The notes under the pieces are model-generated. The model did not search any database. It worked only from the letters and a program-made list of their open reading frames with translations, and was not told the DNA's origin. A program made the position numbers and the translations under genes. Positions 32,378 through 41,515 of a DNA stretch of 47,686 nucleotides are shown here, in pieces. The stretch is taken from positions 1-47,686 of the forward strand of contig JACPXC010000055.1 of NCBI GenBank assembly GCA_016196755.1, written 5' to 3'. Position 1 is the stretch's first letter. Every line of letters begins with the position of its first letter. The stretch comes from Elusimicrobiota bacterium (GTDB taxonomy: Bacteria > Elusimicrobiota > Elusimicrobia > UBA1565).

Positions 32378-33645
32378 ACGCCCTCCTGTTAGGGACAGCG
32401 CTGCTGACGGCCGCCGCCAACGCCGCCGAGCCCGTGCGCATCGGCGCGGCGGGCGGGGTGGCCGGGAAGGTGGCCGCCACGCCGCGGGGCGGGACGGCCG
32501 CCCGCGCGCTGGCCAGCGGCGGGTCGGTCTTCCACAAGGACGCCATCACCACCGACGCGCAGGGCCGCCTGCAGGTCCTGCTCCTCGACCAGACCGTCTT
32601 CACGATGGGACCCGACAGCCGCATCATCCTCGACGAGTTCGTCTACGACCCCTTCACGACCAAGGGCAAGGTGGCCGCCGAGGTCACCAAGGGCGTGTTC
32701 CGCTTCGTGACCGGCAAGTCCGCCCACGGCGACCCCAAGCTCACCAAGATCAAGACCCCGGCCGGCACCATCGGCATCCGCGGCACCTTCGGCGCCGGCA
32801 AGCTCGACGCAGACGGCAACCTGCTCGTCGGATTGTTGGGTCCCGGCGCCGACAACGACGCCGACGAGAACCAGGGAGGCCTCGAGGTCTCCAACGACAA
32901 GGGCTCGGTCAACCTCGACGAGCCCGGGACCGGGACGATCGTCAAGGACGGGGAGGGCCCCAGCGACCCCTTCAAGCTCTCCGCCAAGGACCTCTCCGAC
33001 CTCGAGACCGGCGGCGGGTCGGGCGAGGGCTCCGGGGACGGCTCCGGCGGCGGCGCCAGCTCCTCGGAGGAGGCCGGCTCGGACCTCGCCGAGAGCAAGA
33101 AGGACGCCGGGGAGACCAGGGACACGGGGGAGACGAGCCAGGACAACTCCGAGCTGTCCACCTTCGCCGCGCAGATGACCTCGGGAGTCCAGGACAGGTT
33201 CGCCAAGTGGGACGACGTGCGCACGATCGAGTCCGGGGAGGCGCTCTACTACGGGCAGGCCCCCTGGAACCTCGCCGTCTGCGACGGCGGCGCCTGCGCC
33301 AACGGCAGCGAGGGCGAGATGACGTTCCAGATGAACATCGATTTCGGCCAGCGCACCTACGGCGGCAGCGGCTCGTCCGTCTTCGCTAACGACACCGACG
33401 CGAACGCCAACGGGGGCAACCCGGTCAACCCGTCGATCGCGATCAACCAGGAATCCTTCGCGGCGCTCTCGGGCCTTGCCCATATCTCGGTCTCGGACGC
33501 CCAGCACACGGCCATCATCGACATCCTCAACGACGGCGGCACGGCCAACAAGGCCACGGCCACCCTGAGCTACAACGACTCGGAATTCATCAAGGGAGCC
33601 GGGATAGCGACCGGGACCCTCAACGAGGGCTTCATCCCTCAATAG
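32374..33645 (+). CDS. secreted FecR-domain protein with C-terminal barrel-like domain (copy 2)
   Basis: A 423-residue paralog of copy 1. The start is TTG at 32374, overlapping the previous stop (TTGA), with GGGGGA about 10 nt upstream. It gives signal peptide MNALLLGTALLTAAANAAEP. The FecR domain is close to copy 1 (FHKDAITTDAQGRLQVLLLD, TVFTMGPDSRIILDEFVYDP, GTIGIRGTFG). The acidic Ser/Gly linker is richer (GSGEGSGDGSGGGASSSEEA). The C-domain keeps the Cys motif (VCDGGACANG) and the IDFGQRTYGG strand, but the rest has diverged. Tandem duplication with strong conservation of the FecR part and divergence of the tail suggests a shared sensor or anchor with different outward-facing domains. Confidence 0.8.
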   Translation: MNALLLGTALLTAAANAAEPVRIGAAGGVAGKVAATPRGGTAARALASGGSVFHKDAITTDAQGRLQVLLLDQTVFTMGPDSRIILDEFVYDPFTTKGKVAAEVTKGVFRFVTGKSAHGDPKLTKIKTPAGTIGIRGTFGAGKLDADGNLLVGLLGPGADNDADENQGGLEVSNDKGSVNLDEPGTGTIVKDGEGPSDPFKLSAKDLSDLETGGGSGEGSGDGSGGGASSSEEAGSDLAESKKDAGETRDTGETSQDNSELSTFAAQMTSGVQDRFAKWDDVRTIESGEALYYGQAPWNLAVCDGGACANGSEGEMTFQMNIDFGQRTYGGSGSSVFANDTDANANGGNPVNPSIAINQESFAALSGLAHISVSDAQHTAIIDILNDGGTANKATATLSYNDSEFIKGAGIATGTLNEGFIPQ

Positions 33646-33660
33646 TTGTAGAATTCCTCC

Positions 33661-34023
33661 ATGCTCGAGACGAGCGGCGAGGACCGGCCCTGGGGCCGCT
33701 GGGACGTCCTCCATGAGGAGCCGGGTGCTAAGGTCAAGCGCATCCTCGTCCGCCCCGGCCAACGCCTGAGCTACCAGACCCACGCCAGACGCGAGGAGCG
33801 CTGGACCGTCGTGCGCGGCCAAGCCCGCGTGACCCTCGACGAGAAGGACACGACCCTGGGCGCCGGCGACATGATCTCGGTGCCGCTCGGCGCCGCGCAC
33901 CGCCTGGCCAACCCGGGGACCGTCGACCTGGTCATCATCGAGCTGCAGCTGGGCTCTTACCTCGGCGAGGACGACATCAAGCGCCTTTCCGACGACTACG
34001 GCCGCGGCGGCAAGCCCGAATGA
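33661..34023 (+). CDS. stand-alone cupin of mannose-6-phosphate isomerase type II family
   Basis: A 120-residue single cupin. The sequence RPWGRWDVLHEEPGAKVKRILVRPGQRLSYQTHARREERWTVVRGQARV followed by GDMISVPLGAAHRLANPG matches the C-terminal isomerase domain of bifunctional ManC/AlgA-type enzymes. The metal-site residues fall in H-x-R-R-E-E-R and H of AHRL. The guanylyltransferase half is absent. It may isomerise fructose-6-P to mannose-6-P or bind another sugar. It heads a seven-gene run; the next gene starts within its stop (ATGA). Confidence 0.8.
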   Translation: MLETSGEDRPWGRWDVLHEEPGAKVKRILVRPGQRLSYQTHARREERWTVVRGQARVTLDEKDTTLGAGDMISVPLGAAHRLANPGTVDLVIIELQLGSYLGEDDIKRLSDDYGRGGKPE

Positions 34024-35069
34024 ACGCCTCCTGGGAGACGTTCACGGCCGTCCCCCCCGCCGACAAGCTCGACTTCTTCCGCAAGGACGGCCGGCTCTAC
34101 GACTGCCTCTTCGCCCAGCAGTTCGACCGCGCCCTGCTCGACCGCCTCTGCGCGTTGGCCGACCACATGCGCCTGATCACCAAGGAGCGCGCCGGCGACG
34201 ACTTCCTGCGCGGCCTCCTGGCCGACAAGCGGGCGATGCTCTACTTCTCCCAACCCTCGACGCGCACCTTCTTGTCGCACATGAGCGCCTGTCATATCCT
34301 CGGCCTGCGCGTCATGGAGACCCGCGACCTCAAGACCTCCTCGGAGGTCAAGGGCGAGTCGCTCGACGACACGATCCGCACCTTCGCAAGCTACGTCGAC
34401 CTCATCATCATGCGCCACCACGGCGCCGGGGTCGCCGAGCGCGCGGCCTGGGTCCTCAACCGCAGCCCGCGTCCGGTCCCGGTCATCAACGCCGGCTCCG
34501 GCCCCGACGAGCACCCCACCCAGGCCCTGCTCGACGTCTACAGCCTCCAGCGCTACCTCGGCACGGTCGACGGCAAGCACATCGTCATGGTGGGGGACTT
34601 AAAGCGCGGCCGCACGGTCCGCTCGCTCTCCCAGCTCATGGGGAACTACAAGGGCGTGCGCCTGAGCTTCGCGGCCCCGGATGCGTTCCGCATGGCCCCC
34701 GACATCCTCGAGTTCCTCAAGCGCCGCGGCGTCCCATACCGGGAGACCTCCGACCTCGACTCCGCGCTGTCCGACGCCGACGCCGTCTACATGACCCGCA
34801 TCCAGGACGAGCACGACAAGGACGGCGAATCGGGCCGGGTCGACACCGGCCCCTTCAAGCTCGACCGGGCGCGCATGGCCCTCCTGCCCGAGCGGACCGT
34901 CGTCATGCACCCCCTGCCCCGCCGCGAGGAGATCCCCGCCGAGCTCGACGACGACCCTCGCATCGTCATCTTCCGCCAAGAGCGCAACGGGATGTGGGCG
35001 CGCGCCGCGCTCATCGCCCACATCTTCGGCCTCGAGGAGCGCGTCCTGGCCTACCGGAGACCCTCATGA
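34020..35069 (+). CDS. pyrB: aspartate carbamoyltransferase
   Basis: A 349-residue enzyme for the first committed step of pyrimidine synthesis (carbamoyl phosphate plus aspartate to carbamoyl-aspartate). It has the carbamoyl-phosphate loop PSTRT (79-83), KGESLDDT (111-118), MRHHGAG (131-137), HPTQALLD (165-172) and the late HPLPRREEI. It is about 40 residues longer than E. coli PyrB, mainly at the N-terminus. No regulatory PyrI or other pyr gene is adjacent, so it is encoded apart from the pathway. The start overlaps the cupin stop by 4 nt and its stop overlaps the aminotransferase start. Confidence 0.85.
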   Translation: MNASWETFTAVPPADKLDFFRKDGRLYDCLFAQQFDRALLDRLCALADHMRLITKERAGDDFLRGLLADKRAMLYFSQPSTRTFLSHMSACHILGLRVMETRDLKTSSEVKGESLDDTIRTFASYVDLIIMRHHGAGVAERAAWVLNRSPRPVPVINAGSGPDEHPTQALLDVYSLQRYLGTVDGKHIVMVGDLKRGRTVRSLSQLMGNYKGVRLSFAAPDAFRMAPDILEFLKRRGVPYRETSDLDSALSDADAVYMTRIQDEHDKDGESGRVDTGPFKLDRARMALLPERTVVMHPLPRREEIPAELDDDPRIVIFRQERNGMWARAALIAHIFGLEERVLAYRRPS

Positions 35070-36274
35070 AATTCACGATGAACAAGCGCCTCGCCTCCCT
35101 GCCGCCCTACATCTTCGTCCACCTGGCCAACCTCAAGCGCAAGGCCGCCGCCGCGGGCCACACGGTCATCGACCTGGGCCAAGGCAGCCCCGACCTGCCC
35201 AGCCCCGACTACGTCGTCGCCGCGGCGCAGGCGTCCATCAGCGACGCGAAGACCCACGGCTACCCGGTCGCCAACGGCTCGCTCGAGTACCGGAAGGCCA
35301 TCGCCGGCTGGTACAAGCGCCGCTTCGGAGCCCAGCTCGACCCCGAGACCGAGGTCCTCCCGCTGATCGGCTCGAAGGAAGGCCTCGGCCACCTCCTCAT
35401 GGCCCTGCTCGATCCCGGCGACGCCGTCCTGGTGCCCAGCCCCAGCTACCCGGCGCACATCAACGGCGTCCTGATCGCCGGCGGCGTCCCCAAGCTCATG
35501 CCGCTCAAGGAGGAGAACGCATTCCTCCCCGACCTGGACGCGACCCTCCCCGAAGACCTGGCCGCGGCCAAGGTCATGATCATCAACTACCCCAACAACC
35601 CCACCGGGGCCACCTTGCCCGACCTGACGCTCCTCAAGAAGGCGCTGGGGCTCGCCGCCAAGCACGGCTTCCTCGTCGTCTACGACAACGCCTACTCGGA
35701 GATCGTCTTCGACGGCTATAAGGCCCCGTCGATCTTCGAGCTGCCCGGCGCCAAGGAGCACGCCATCGAGTTCCACTCCACCTCGAAGTCGTACTCGATG
35801 GCCGGCTGGCGGCTGGGATTTGCGGTGGGCAACCCTCAGGCCGTGGCGGCGCTGGGCAAGCTCAAGGGCTTCCTCGACTACGGCGTGCCCACCTTCCTCC
35901 AGAAGGCCGCCATCGCGGCGCTCGAGGGCCCCGACGACTACGTGGTCAAGGCCAGCGCCGTCTACCAAGAGCGGCGCGACGCCCTGGTGGCCGCCCTCAA
36001 GGAGCTGGGCTGGGAAGTCACCCCGCCCCGGGCGGCCATGTACCTTTGGACGCGCCTGCCCCGCCAAGCCCGCCACATGAGCTCGGTCGAGTTCTGCGAG
36101 CGGCTCATCGCTGAGCAGGGTCTCGTCATCTCGCCCGGCACGGGCTTTGGCCCGGAGGGAGAGGGCTTCGTGCGATTCTCGCTGATCCAGCCGCCGGCGG
36201 TCCTGCGCGAGGCCGTGGCGCGGATCGGGACCTACCTCAAGGCGCTCGGCGCCCCCGCGAAGGCAAGCGCATGA
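35066..36274 (+). CDS. class I/II PLP aminotransferase (AlaC/DapC/DapL-like)
   Basis: A 402-residue fold-type I aminotransferase. It begins RLASLPPYIFVHLANLKRKAAAAG and IDLGQGSPDLPSP, as in AlaC and LL-diaminopimelate aminotransferases. NYPNNPTGAT and VYDNAYSEIVFDG precede the PLP-binding Lys241 in STSKSYSMAGWRLGF, and the C-terminal substrate Arg is in GFVRFSLI. The exact amino acid is not certain; alanine or LL-diaminopimelate are the likeliest. ATG at 35066 overlaps the pyrB stop by 4 nt, and its own stop overlaps the next gene. Confidence 0.85.
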   Translation: MKFTMNKRLASLPPYIFVHLANLKRKAAAAGHTVIDLGQGSPDLPSPDYVVAAAQASISDAKTHGYPVANGSLEYRKAIAGWYKRRFGAQLDPETEVLPLIGSKEGLGHLLMALLDPGDAVLVPSPSYPAHINGVLIAGGVPKLMPLKEENAFLPDLDATLPEDLAAAKVMIINYPNNPTGATLPDLTLLKKALGLAAKHGFLVVYDNAYSEIVFDGYKAPSIFELPGAKEHAIEFHSTSKSYSMAGWRLGFAVGNPQAVAALGKLKGFLDYGVPTFLQKAAIAALEGPDDYVVKASAVYQERRDALVAALKELGWEVTPPRAAMYLWTRLPRQARHMSSVEFCERLIAEQGLVISPGTGFGPEGEGFVRFSLIQPPAVLREAVARIGTYLKALGAPAKASA

Positions 36275-37329
36275 GGAGGCTGGCCGCGGCGCTGTCCGCC
36301 GCGGCGCTCCTGGCCGCCCCGGCGGCCGCGCTCCGGCCGCTCAAGCCCCCGGCCCCGCCGTTCCCGGAGGACGCCGCCTGGGTCAACTCCTCGGGACTGC
36401 CGATGGAGCTCCTGCGCGGCAGGCGCGTCGTGCTGGTGGCCTTCCTCAACCTCGGCAACCTGCGCTCACGCCGCGCCGCCCAGGTCCTGACCCGCTGGTG
36501 GGACCGCTACGCCCTCTCAGGCCTCATGATCGTCGGGGTCCATACCCCCGACTACGAGTTCGACCGCGACCCGCTCCAGGTGCGGCGCTCGGCGCGCCGC
36601 GCGGCCTTCCCGTTCCCGCTGCTCATCGACACGCGCGGCAAGCTCTGGGAAGAGTACCAGAACGAGGGTTGGCCGGCGTTCTATCTGGTCGACCACCGCG
36701 GCCGCATCGTCAGCGACAAGCTCGGCGAGGGCGGCTACGCGGTCTTCGAGCGCGATATCCTGGCCGCGCTGGCCGGCTTCAACGGCTATGAGCCGGCCCC
36801 CGGCGCGCGCTTGGAGGTCGACGCCAAACGCGTCGCCTGCGGCGCGGCGACGCCGTCGTTCTACATGGGTTCCCGGCGCGGCATCAAGACCCGCAAGCTC
36901 GGCAAGGACGCCATGCGCCCGGTCGTCGAGAGCCGCGACGGCGAGTTGGCCCTCTCCGGCGAGTGGGAAGAAGACGCCGAGGCCGCGCGCTACAAGGGCA
37001 CCGGCACGGCGCTCGACCAGCTCTACCTCATCTGGCGCGGGGCCGAGGCGGCCGCCATCCTCTCGCCCGGCGGCTCGGGGAGATCGGTCAAGGTTTTCGT
37101 GAAGCTCGACAACCTATGGCTGCACGCGGGCAACGCCGGCCCGGACGTGCGCTGGGACGACACCGACCGCAGCTACGTCCTCGTCGACGAGGGCCGCCTC
37201 TACGGTCTCTCGAAAGACACCAACAAGGACCGCCTGCACGAGATGTCGCTCTTTCCCGACGGCCCCGGCGCCGCGGTCCACGGCTTCGCGTTCTCCGACC
37301 ATTGCGAACAGCCCACGGAGGCGAGATGA
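36271..37329 (+). CDS. exported thioredoxin-fold protein lacking CXXC (DipZ C-terminal-like)
   Basis: A 352-residue exported protein with a signal peptide (RRLAAALSAAALLAAPAAA). A thioredoxin-fold domain (about 45-165) carries VHTPDYEFDRDPLQVRRSARR, FPFPLLIDTRGKLWEEYQNEGWPAFYLVDHRGRIV and GEGGYAVFERDI, which follow the periplasmic part of DipZ. A beta-rich domain (180-345) like the DipZ C-terminal domain follows. At the expected CXXC position the sequence reads FLNLGNLRSRR, so the redox cysteines are missing. It may bind rather than reduce a partner. The start and stop both form ATGA overlaps. Confidence 0.7.
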   Translation: MRRLAAALSAAALLAAPAAALRPLKPPAPPFPEDAAWVNSSGLPMELLRGRRVVLVAFLNLGNLRSRRAAQVLTRWWDRYALSGLMIVGVHTPDYEFDRDPLQVRRSARRAAFPFPLLIDTRGKLWEEYQNEGWPAFYLVDHRGRIVSDKLGEGGYAVFERDILAALAGFNGYEPAPGARLEVDAKRVACGAATPSFYMGSRRGIKTRKLGKDAMRPVVESRDGELALSGEWEEDAEAARYKGTGTALDQLYLIWRGAEAAAILSPGGSGRSVKVFVKLDNLWLHAGNAGPDVRWDDTDRSYVLVDEGRLYGLSKDTNKDRLHEMSLFPDGPGAAVHGFAFSDHCEQPTEAR

Positions 37330-38446
37330 CCGCCCCCGCTCCGCGGCCCGCGACGATATCGGGCCACCGCCTTTTCCAGGCCTTCTTCTTCGCCGCCTTC
37401 GCCCTGGTCGCCTGGCAGTTCCACCGCATCCTCTCGGAGTTCTACGTGGCGCTGTTCGGCGCCGCCCTGCTCGCGTTGGTCGTCTACCCCCTGCACGTCC
37501 GAGTCGTCAAGGCGCTGAAGGGGCGCACCAACGCTGCCGCCGTCCTGACCTCCGGCCTCGTCGTCCTGGTCGTGGTCATCCCGGCGCTGCTCACGGGCTG
37601 GGCCGCCGTGCGTCAGACGACGAAGCTCGTGCCGGTCGTCTCGCAATGGATGCGAGACCGCGGCTTCCAGCGCGGGTTCCCGACCTCCGAGATGCTGCCG
37701 CCCCGCGCCCGCGAGCTCTGGGACCGCGGGGTCGGGCTCCTCGAGTCCCGCGGCGTGGAGGTCGACCCGCGCGCGGCCATGCTCGAGAACCTCGACCAGC
37801 TCAGCGGCATGGTGACATCGCTGGCCGGCGCCGCCCTGCGCAACCTGGCCTTCTTCGTGTTCCAGCTCGGCGTCATGGTCTTCTCCCTCTTCTTCCTCCT
37901 GCGCGACGGCGCGAGAGTCGTCAAGGGAGCGCTCGAGCTGGTCCCGATGCCGGAGGAGCACAAGAGGGGCCTGGTCGCCCGCCTCCAGACCACGCTCCTG
38001 GCCGTTTTGCGCGGGATCTTCATCGTAGCCGCCGTCCAGGGCCTCTTGGCCATAGCCGGCTTCTTCGTGCTCGGGGTCCCGTTCGCCATCCTGCTCGGCG
38101 CCCTGACCGCCTTCTTCGCCCCGGTGCCCGTCATCGGCACGGCCGCCGTCTGGATCCCCGTGGCGGCCGGCCTGGCGCTCTCCGGCTCCATGCCCCAGGC
38201 TATCGGCGTGGCGCTCTGGTGCGGCCTGTTCGTGTCGCTGACCGATAACTTCATGCGACCGATCCTGATCGGCTCCGAGGCCAAGCTGCCGATCCTCCTT
38301 TTGTTCTTCGGAATGCTGGGCGGCCTGCGCGTCTATGGCTTTGCCGGGGTCCTCGTCGGCCCCGTCATCGTGGCCTTGTTCCTGGCTTTCGCGGACATCT
38401 ATCGGCGCGAGTTCCGCTGGCTGCTCGCCGCCCGTCGGGAGGAAAC

Positions 38447-38450
<4 letters not shown>
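37326..38450 (+). CDS. AI-2E family (PerM/UPF0118) membrane protein
   Basis: A 374-residue integral membrane protein with the usual layout: two or three N-terminal helices (FQAFFFAAFALVAWQF, FYVALFGAALLALVVYPLHV, VLTSGLVVLVVVIPALLTG), a soluble amphipathic region (about 100-170), and five C-terminal helices with FFAPVPVIGTAAVWIPV and LTDNFMRPILIGSEAKLP. Members are proposed exporters or ion/proton antiporters; the substrate here is unknown. It is coupled to its neighbours by 4-nt overlaps on both sides. Confidence 0.88.
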
Positions 38451-39670
<1,220 letters not shown>

Positions 39671-40744
39671 GTGGCGCCGGACACTCTCAGGCGGCTCGAC
39701 GTACGCCGACTCGACGTCCCGATGCGCGAGCCCTTCGCCATCGCCGGAGGCTCGCAGGACGTCGTGGCCAATGTCCTGGTCCGGGCCGAACTGTCCGATG
39801 GGACGGTGGGCTGGGGCGAGGGAGCCCCGATGCCGGCCTTCAACGGCGAGACCCAGGCCGGAACGCTGGCCGCGGCCGCGAAGGCGGCCAAGGTCCTGCG
39901 CGGCGTACGCGCCGGCGCCTGGGGAGCCTGGGGTCAGCGGCTCGCCGCGATGCTCCCCGGACGCGCCGCCGCGCGCGCGGCGCTCGAGACGGCCCTGCTC
40001 GACGCCTGGACGCGGCGCCTCGGCACGCCCCTGCGCGTCCTCTTCGGCGGGGCCGAGGACCGCATCGTTACCGACGTCAGCATCCCGCTGGTCTCTCCCG
40101 AGGCGGCCGCCGAGGCCGGACGGCGCATCCGGGATTTCGGGGTGAAGCTCATCAAGATCAAGGTCGGAAAAGAGCCGGCGGCGGACGCCGCGCGGGTCTT
40201 GGCCGTCCACCGGGCTGCGCCGCGTTCGCGGCTCATGCTCGACGCCAATGGCGGCTACCGGGTCGCTCAGGCGCTCGAGCTCCTGTCCCGACTGCGCGCC
40301 GAGGGGGTCCAGCCGGAGCTCTTCGAGCAACCGGTCCCAGAAAAGGACTTGGCCGGCCTCAAGGCGGTGAGGCGCCGAGGGAAGATCCTCGTCGCGGCCG
40401 ACGAGTCGGCCTCCTCTCCGTCGGCCATCCTCGCCCTGGCCCGCGCCGGCGCCGTCGATGTCGTCAACATCAAGGTCATGAAGCTGGGCCTGCTCGGAAG
40501 CCTGGACTGCGCGCGCCTGGCCCGCGCCTCCGGCTTTTCCCTCATGATCGGGGGACTGGTCGAGTCGCGCCTCGGCATGACGGCCGCGGCCCACCTCGCC
40601 TGCGGGCTGGGGAGCTTCGCCTACGCCGACCTCGACACGCCCCTCTTCTTCGCCCGCGACCCGATGCGCGGCGTCCCCATCCGGCACGGCGGCCTCTACG
40701 ACCTCTCCAAGGTCCGGGCCGGAGTAGGCGTCGTCCCGGCTTGA
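39671..40744 (+). CDS. dipeptide epimerase (L-Ala-D/L-Glu epimerase-like, enolase superfamily)
   Basis: A 357-residue member of the muconate-lactonising subgroup. The catalytic lysine pair is visible: Lys162/Lys164 in IKIKVG and Lys268 in NIKVMKLG. Metal ligands are Asp191 (LDANGGY), Glu219 (FEQPV) and Asp244 (ADES). The N-terminal capping domain starts RLDVPMREPFAIAGGS. Epimerases of this type recycle peptidoglycan peptides; other dipeptide specificities occur. GTG at 39671 directly follows the helicase stop. The TetR promoter begins in its last codons. Confidence 0.88.
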   Translation: MAPDTLRRLDVRRLDVPMREPFAIAGGSQDVVANVLVRAELSDGTVGWGEGAPMPAFNGETQAGTLAAAAKAAKVLRGVRAGAWGAWGQRLAAMLPGRAAARAALETALLDAWTRRLGTPLRVLFGGAEDRIVTDVSIPLVSPEAAAEAGRRIRDFGVKLIKIKVGKEPAADAARVLAVHRAAPRSRLMLDANGGYRVAQALELLSRLRAEGVQPELFEQPVPEKDLAGLKAVRRRGKILVAADESASSPSAILALARAGAVDVVNIKVMKLGLLGSLDCARLARASGFSLMIGGLVESRLGMTAAAHLACGLGSFAYADLDTPLFFARDPMRGVPIRHGGLYDLSKVRAGVGVVPA

Positions 40745-40769
40745 CAAGCCGGCGGAGGCGTGCTAGAAT
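40741..40769 (+). promoter_or_regulatory. promoter of the TetR gene
   Basis: Perfect TTGACA (40741-40746), 17 nt, TAGAAT (40764-40769). Predicted initiation near 40776 gives a leader of about 23 nt before ATG at 40799. Confidence 0.8.
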
Positions 40770-40771
40770 TA

Positions 40772-40793
40772 ATTGACCATCCGGTAGGTCAAT
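40772..40793. promoter_or_regulatory. TetR operator (inverted repeat)
   Basis: ATTGACC (40772-40778) and GGTCAAT (40787-40793) are exact reverse complements around an 8-nt centre that is itself partly symmetric. It sits on the predicted transcription start directly before the TetR coding region, as expected for autorepression. Confidence 0.75.
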
Positions 40794-40798
40794 CAATA

Positions 40799-41431
40799 AT
40801 GGCCCGCAAGAGCGACCCCAACATCCGCACCCGCATCGTCAAGGAGGCCGAGCACTTGATGCACCTCAAGGGCTACCGCGCCACCAGCCTCGACGACATC
40901 GCGGCGGCGTGCTCGATGACCAAGGCCAACCTGCTGCACCACTTCGCGTCCAAGGAGGCCCTCGGCCTGGCCGTCCTCGACTACAAGGTCGTAGCCACCC
41001 GCGGCGGCTGCGTGGACCCGCTCAACGGCTGCTGCGACCCGGCCGCCGCCGTGCGCAACCTCTTCGAGGGCGCCGCGAAGGTCTTCCGCGGCAACGGCTG
41101 CCGGGCGGGCTGCTTCGTCGGCAACGTGGCCGCCGAGATGAGCGACGTCAGCGAGGCCTTCCGCGAGCGGGTCTCGGTCTTCTTTGAGGAGTGGACCGGC
41201 CGCCTCGAGACCGCCCTGCGGCGCGGCAAGGAACGCGCGCTCTTCAAGCCCGCCCTGCGTCCGCGCGCGGCGGCGGAGTCGGTCCTGGCGCTCTATCAGG
41301 GGGCGTTGATTCTCGCCCGGGCCCACCGCGACCCCGACGTCCTGCGCCGCGCCGGCACCCAGGCCGCGGCGCTCATCGAGGCGCATCGATTCGGGAAAAA
41401 GCCGTCCCAGGAGGTCGACCATGGGTCCTAA
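40799..41431 (+). CDS. TetR-family regulator with a cysteine cluster
   Basis: A 210-residue repressor. The HTH lies at about residues 24-50 (GYRATSLDDIAAACSMTKANLLHHFASKEAL). The ligand domain contains GCRAGCFVGNVAAEMSD, the GC-x-x-GN-x-AAE motif of the NemR/AcrR-type C-domain, in which a cysteine of NemR senses electrophiles or HOCl. Here there are six cysteines: 38, 71, 78, 79, 101 and 105, including CVDPLNGCC and CRAGC. A thiol- or metal-responsive switch is therefore plausible. ATG at 40799 is used because the operator precedes it. A nine-codon micro-ORF overlaps its end, and thiol oxidoreductase genes follow. Confidence 0.88.
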   Translation: MARKSDPNIRTRIVKEAEHLMHLKGYRATSLDDIAAACSMTKANLLHHFASKEALGLAVLDYKVVATRGGCVDPLNGCCDPAAAVRNLFEGAAKVFRGNGCRAGCFVGNVAAEMSDVSEAFRERVSVFFEEWTGRLETALRRGKERALFKPALRPRAAAESVLALYQGALILARAHRDPDVLRRAGTQAAALIEAHRFGKKPSQEVDHGS

Positions 41432-41450
41432 GACGCCCTGCGGCTGCTAA
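41421..41450 (+). CDS. possible micropeptide ending in Cys-Gly-Cys
   Basis: ATG at 41421 is preceded at 6 nt by a full AGGAGG (41409-41414), the best Shine-Dalgarno in this area, and reads MGPKTPCGC then TAA. It overlaps the last 11 nt of the TetR gene in another frame. The strong ribosome site with no longer reading frame after it suggests that the peptide itself, or ribosome occupancy there, matters. The Cys-Gly-Cys end could bind metal or react with oxidants. No family is known to me. Confidence 0.45.
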   Translation: MGPKTPCGC

Positions 41451-41468
41451 GCGCCGCTATATAAAGGG

Positions 41469-41511
41469 AAGGGCCGCCGCGGCCTGGCCGCGGCGGCCCT
41501 CTCCGATTTTT
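41469..41511 (+). terminator. rho-independent terminator (15-bp perfect stem)
   Basis: AGGGCCGCCGCGGCC (41470-41484) pairs perfectly with 41486-41500 around a single T, and CTCCGATTTTT follows. A loop of at least three bases would open one central pair. It ends the TetR transcript. Because it lies 5-20 nt before the next gene's ATG, it could also act as an attenuator for that gene. Confidence 0.8.
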
Positions 41512-41515
41512 CATC

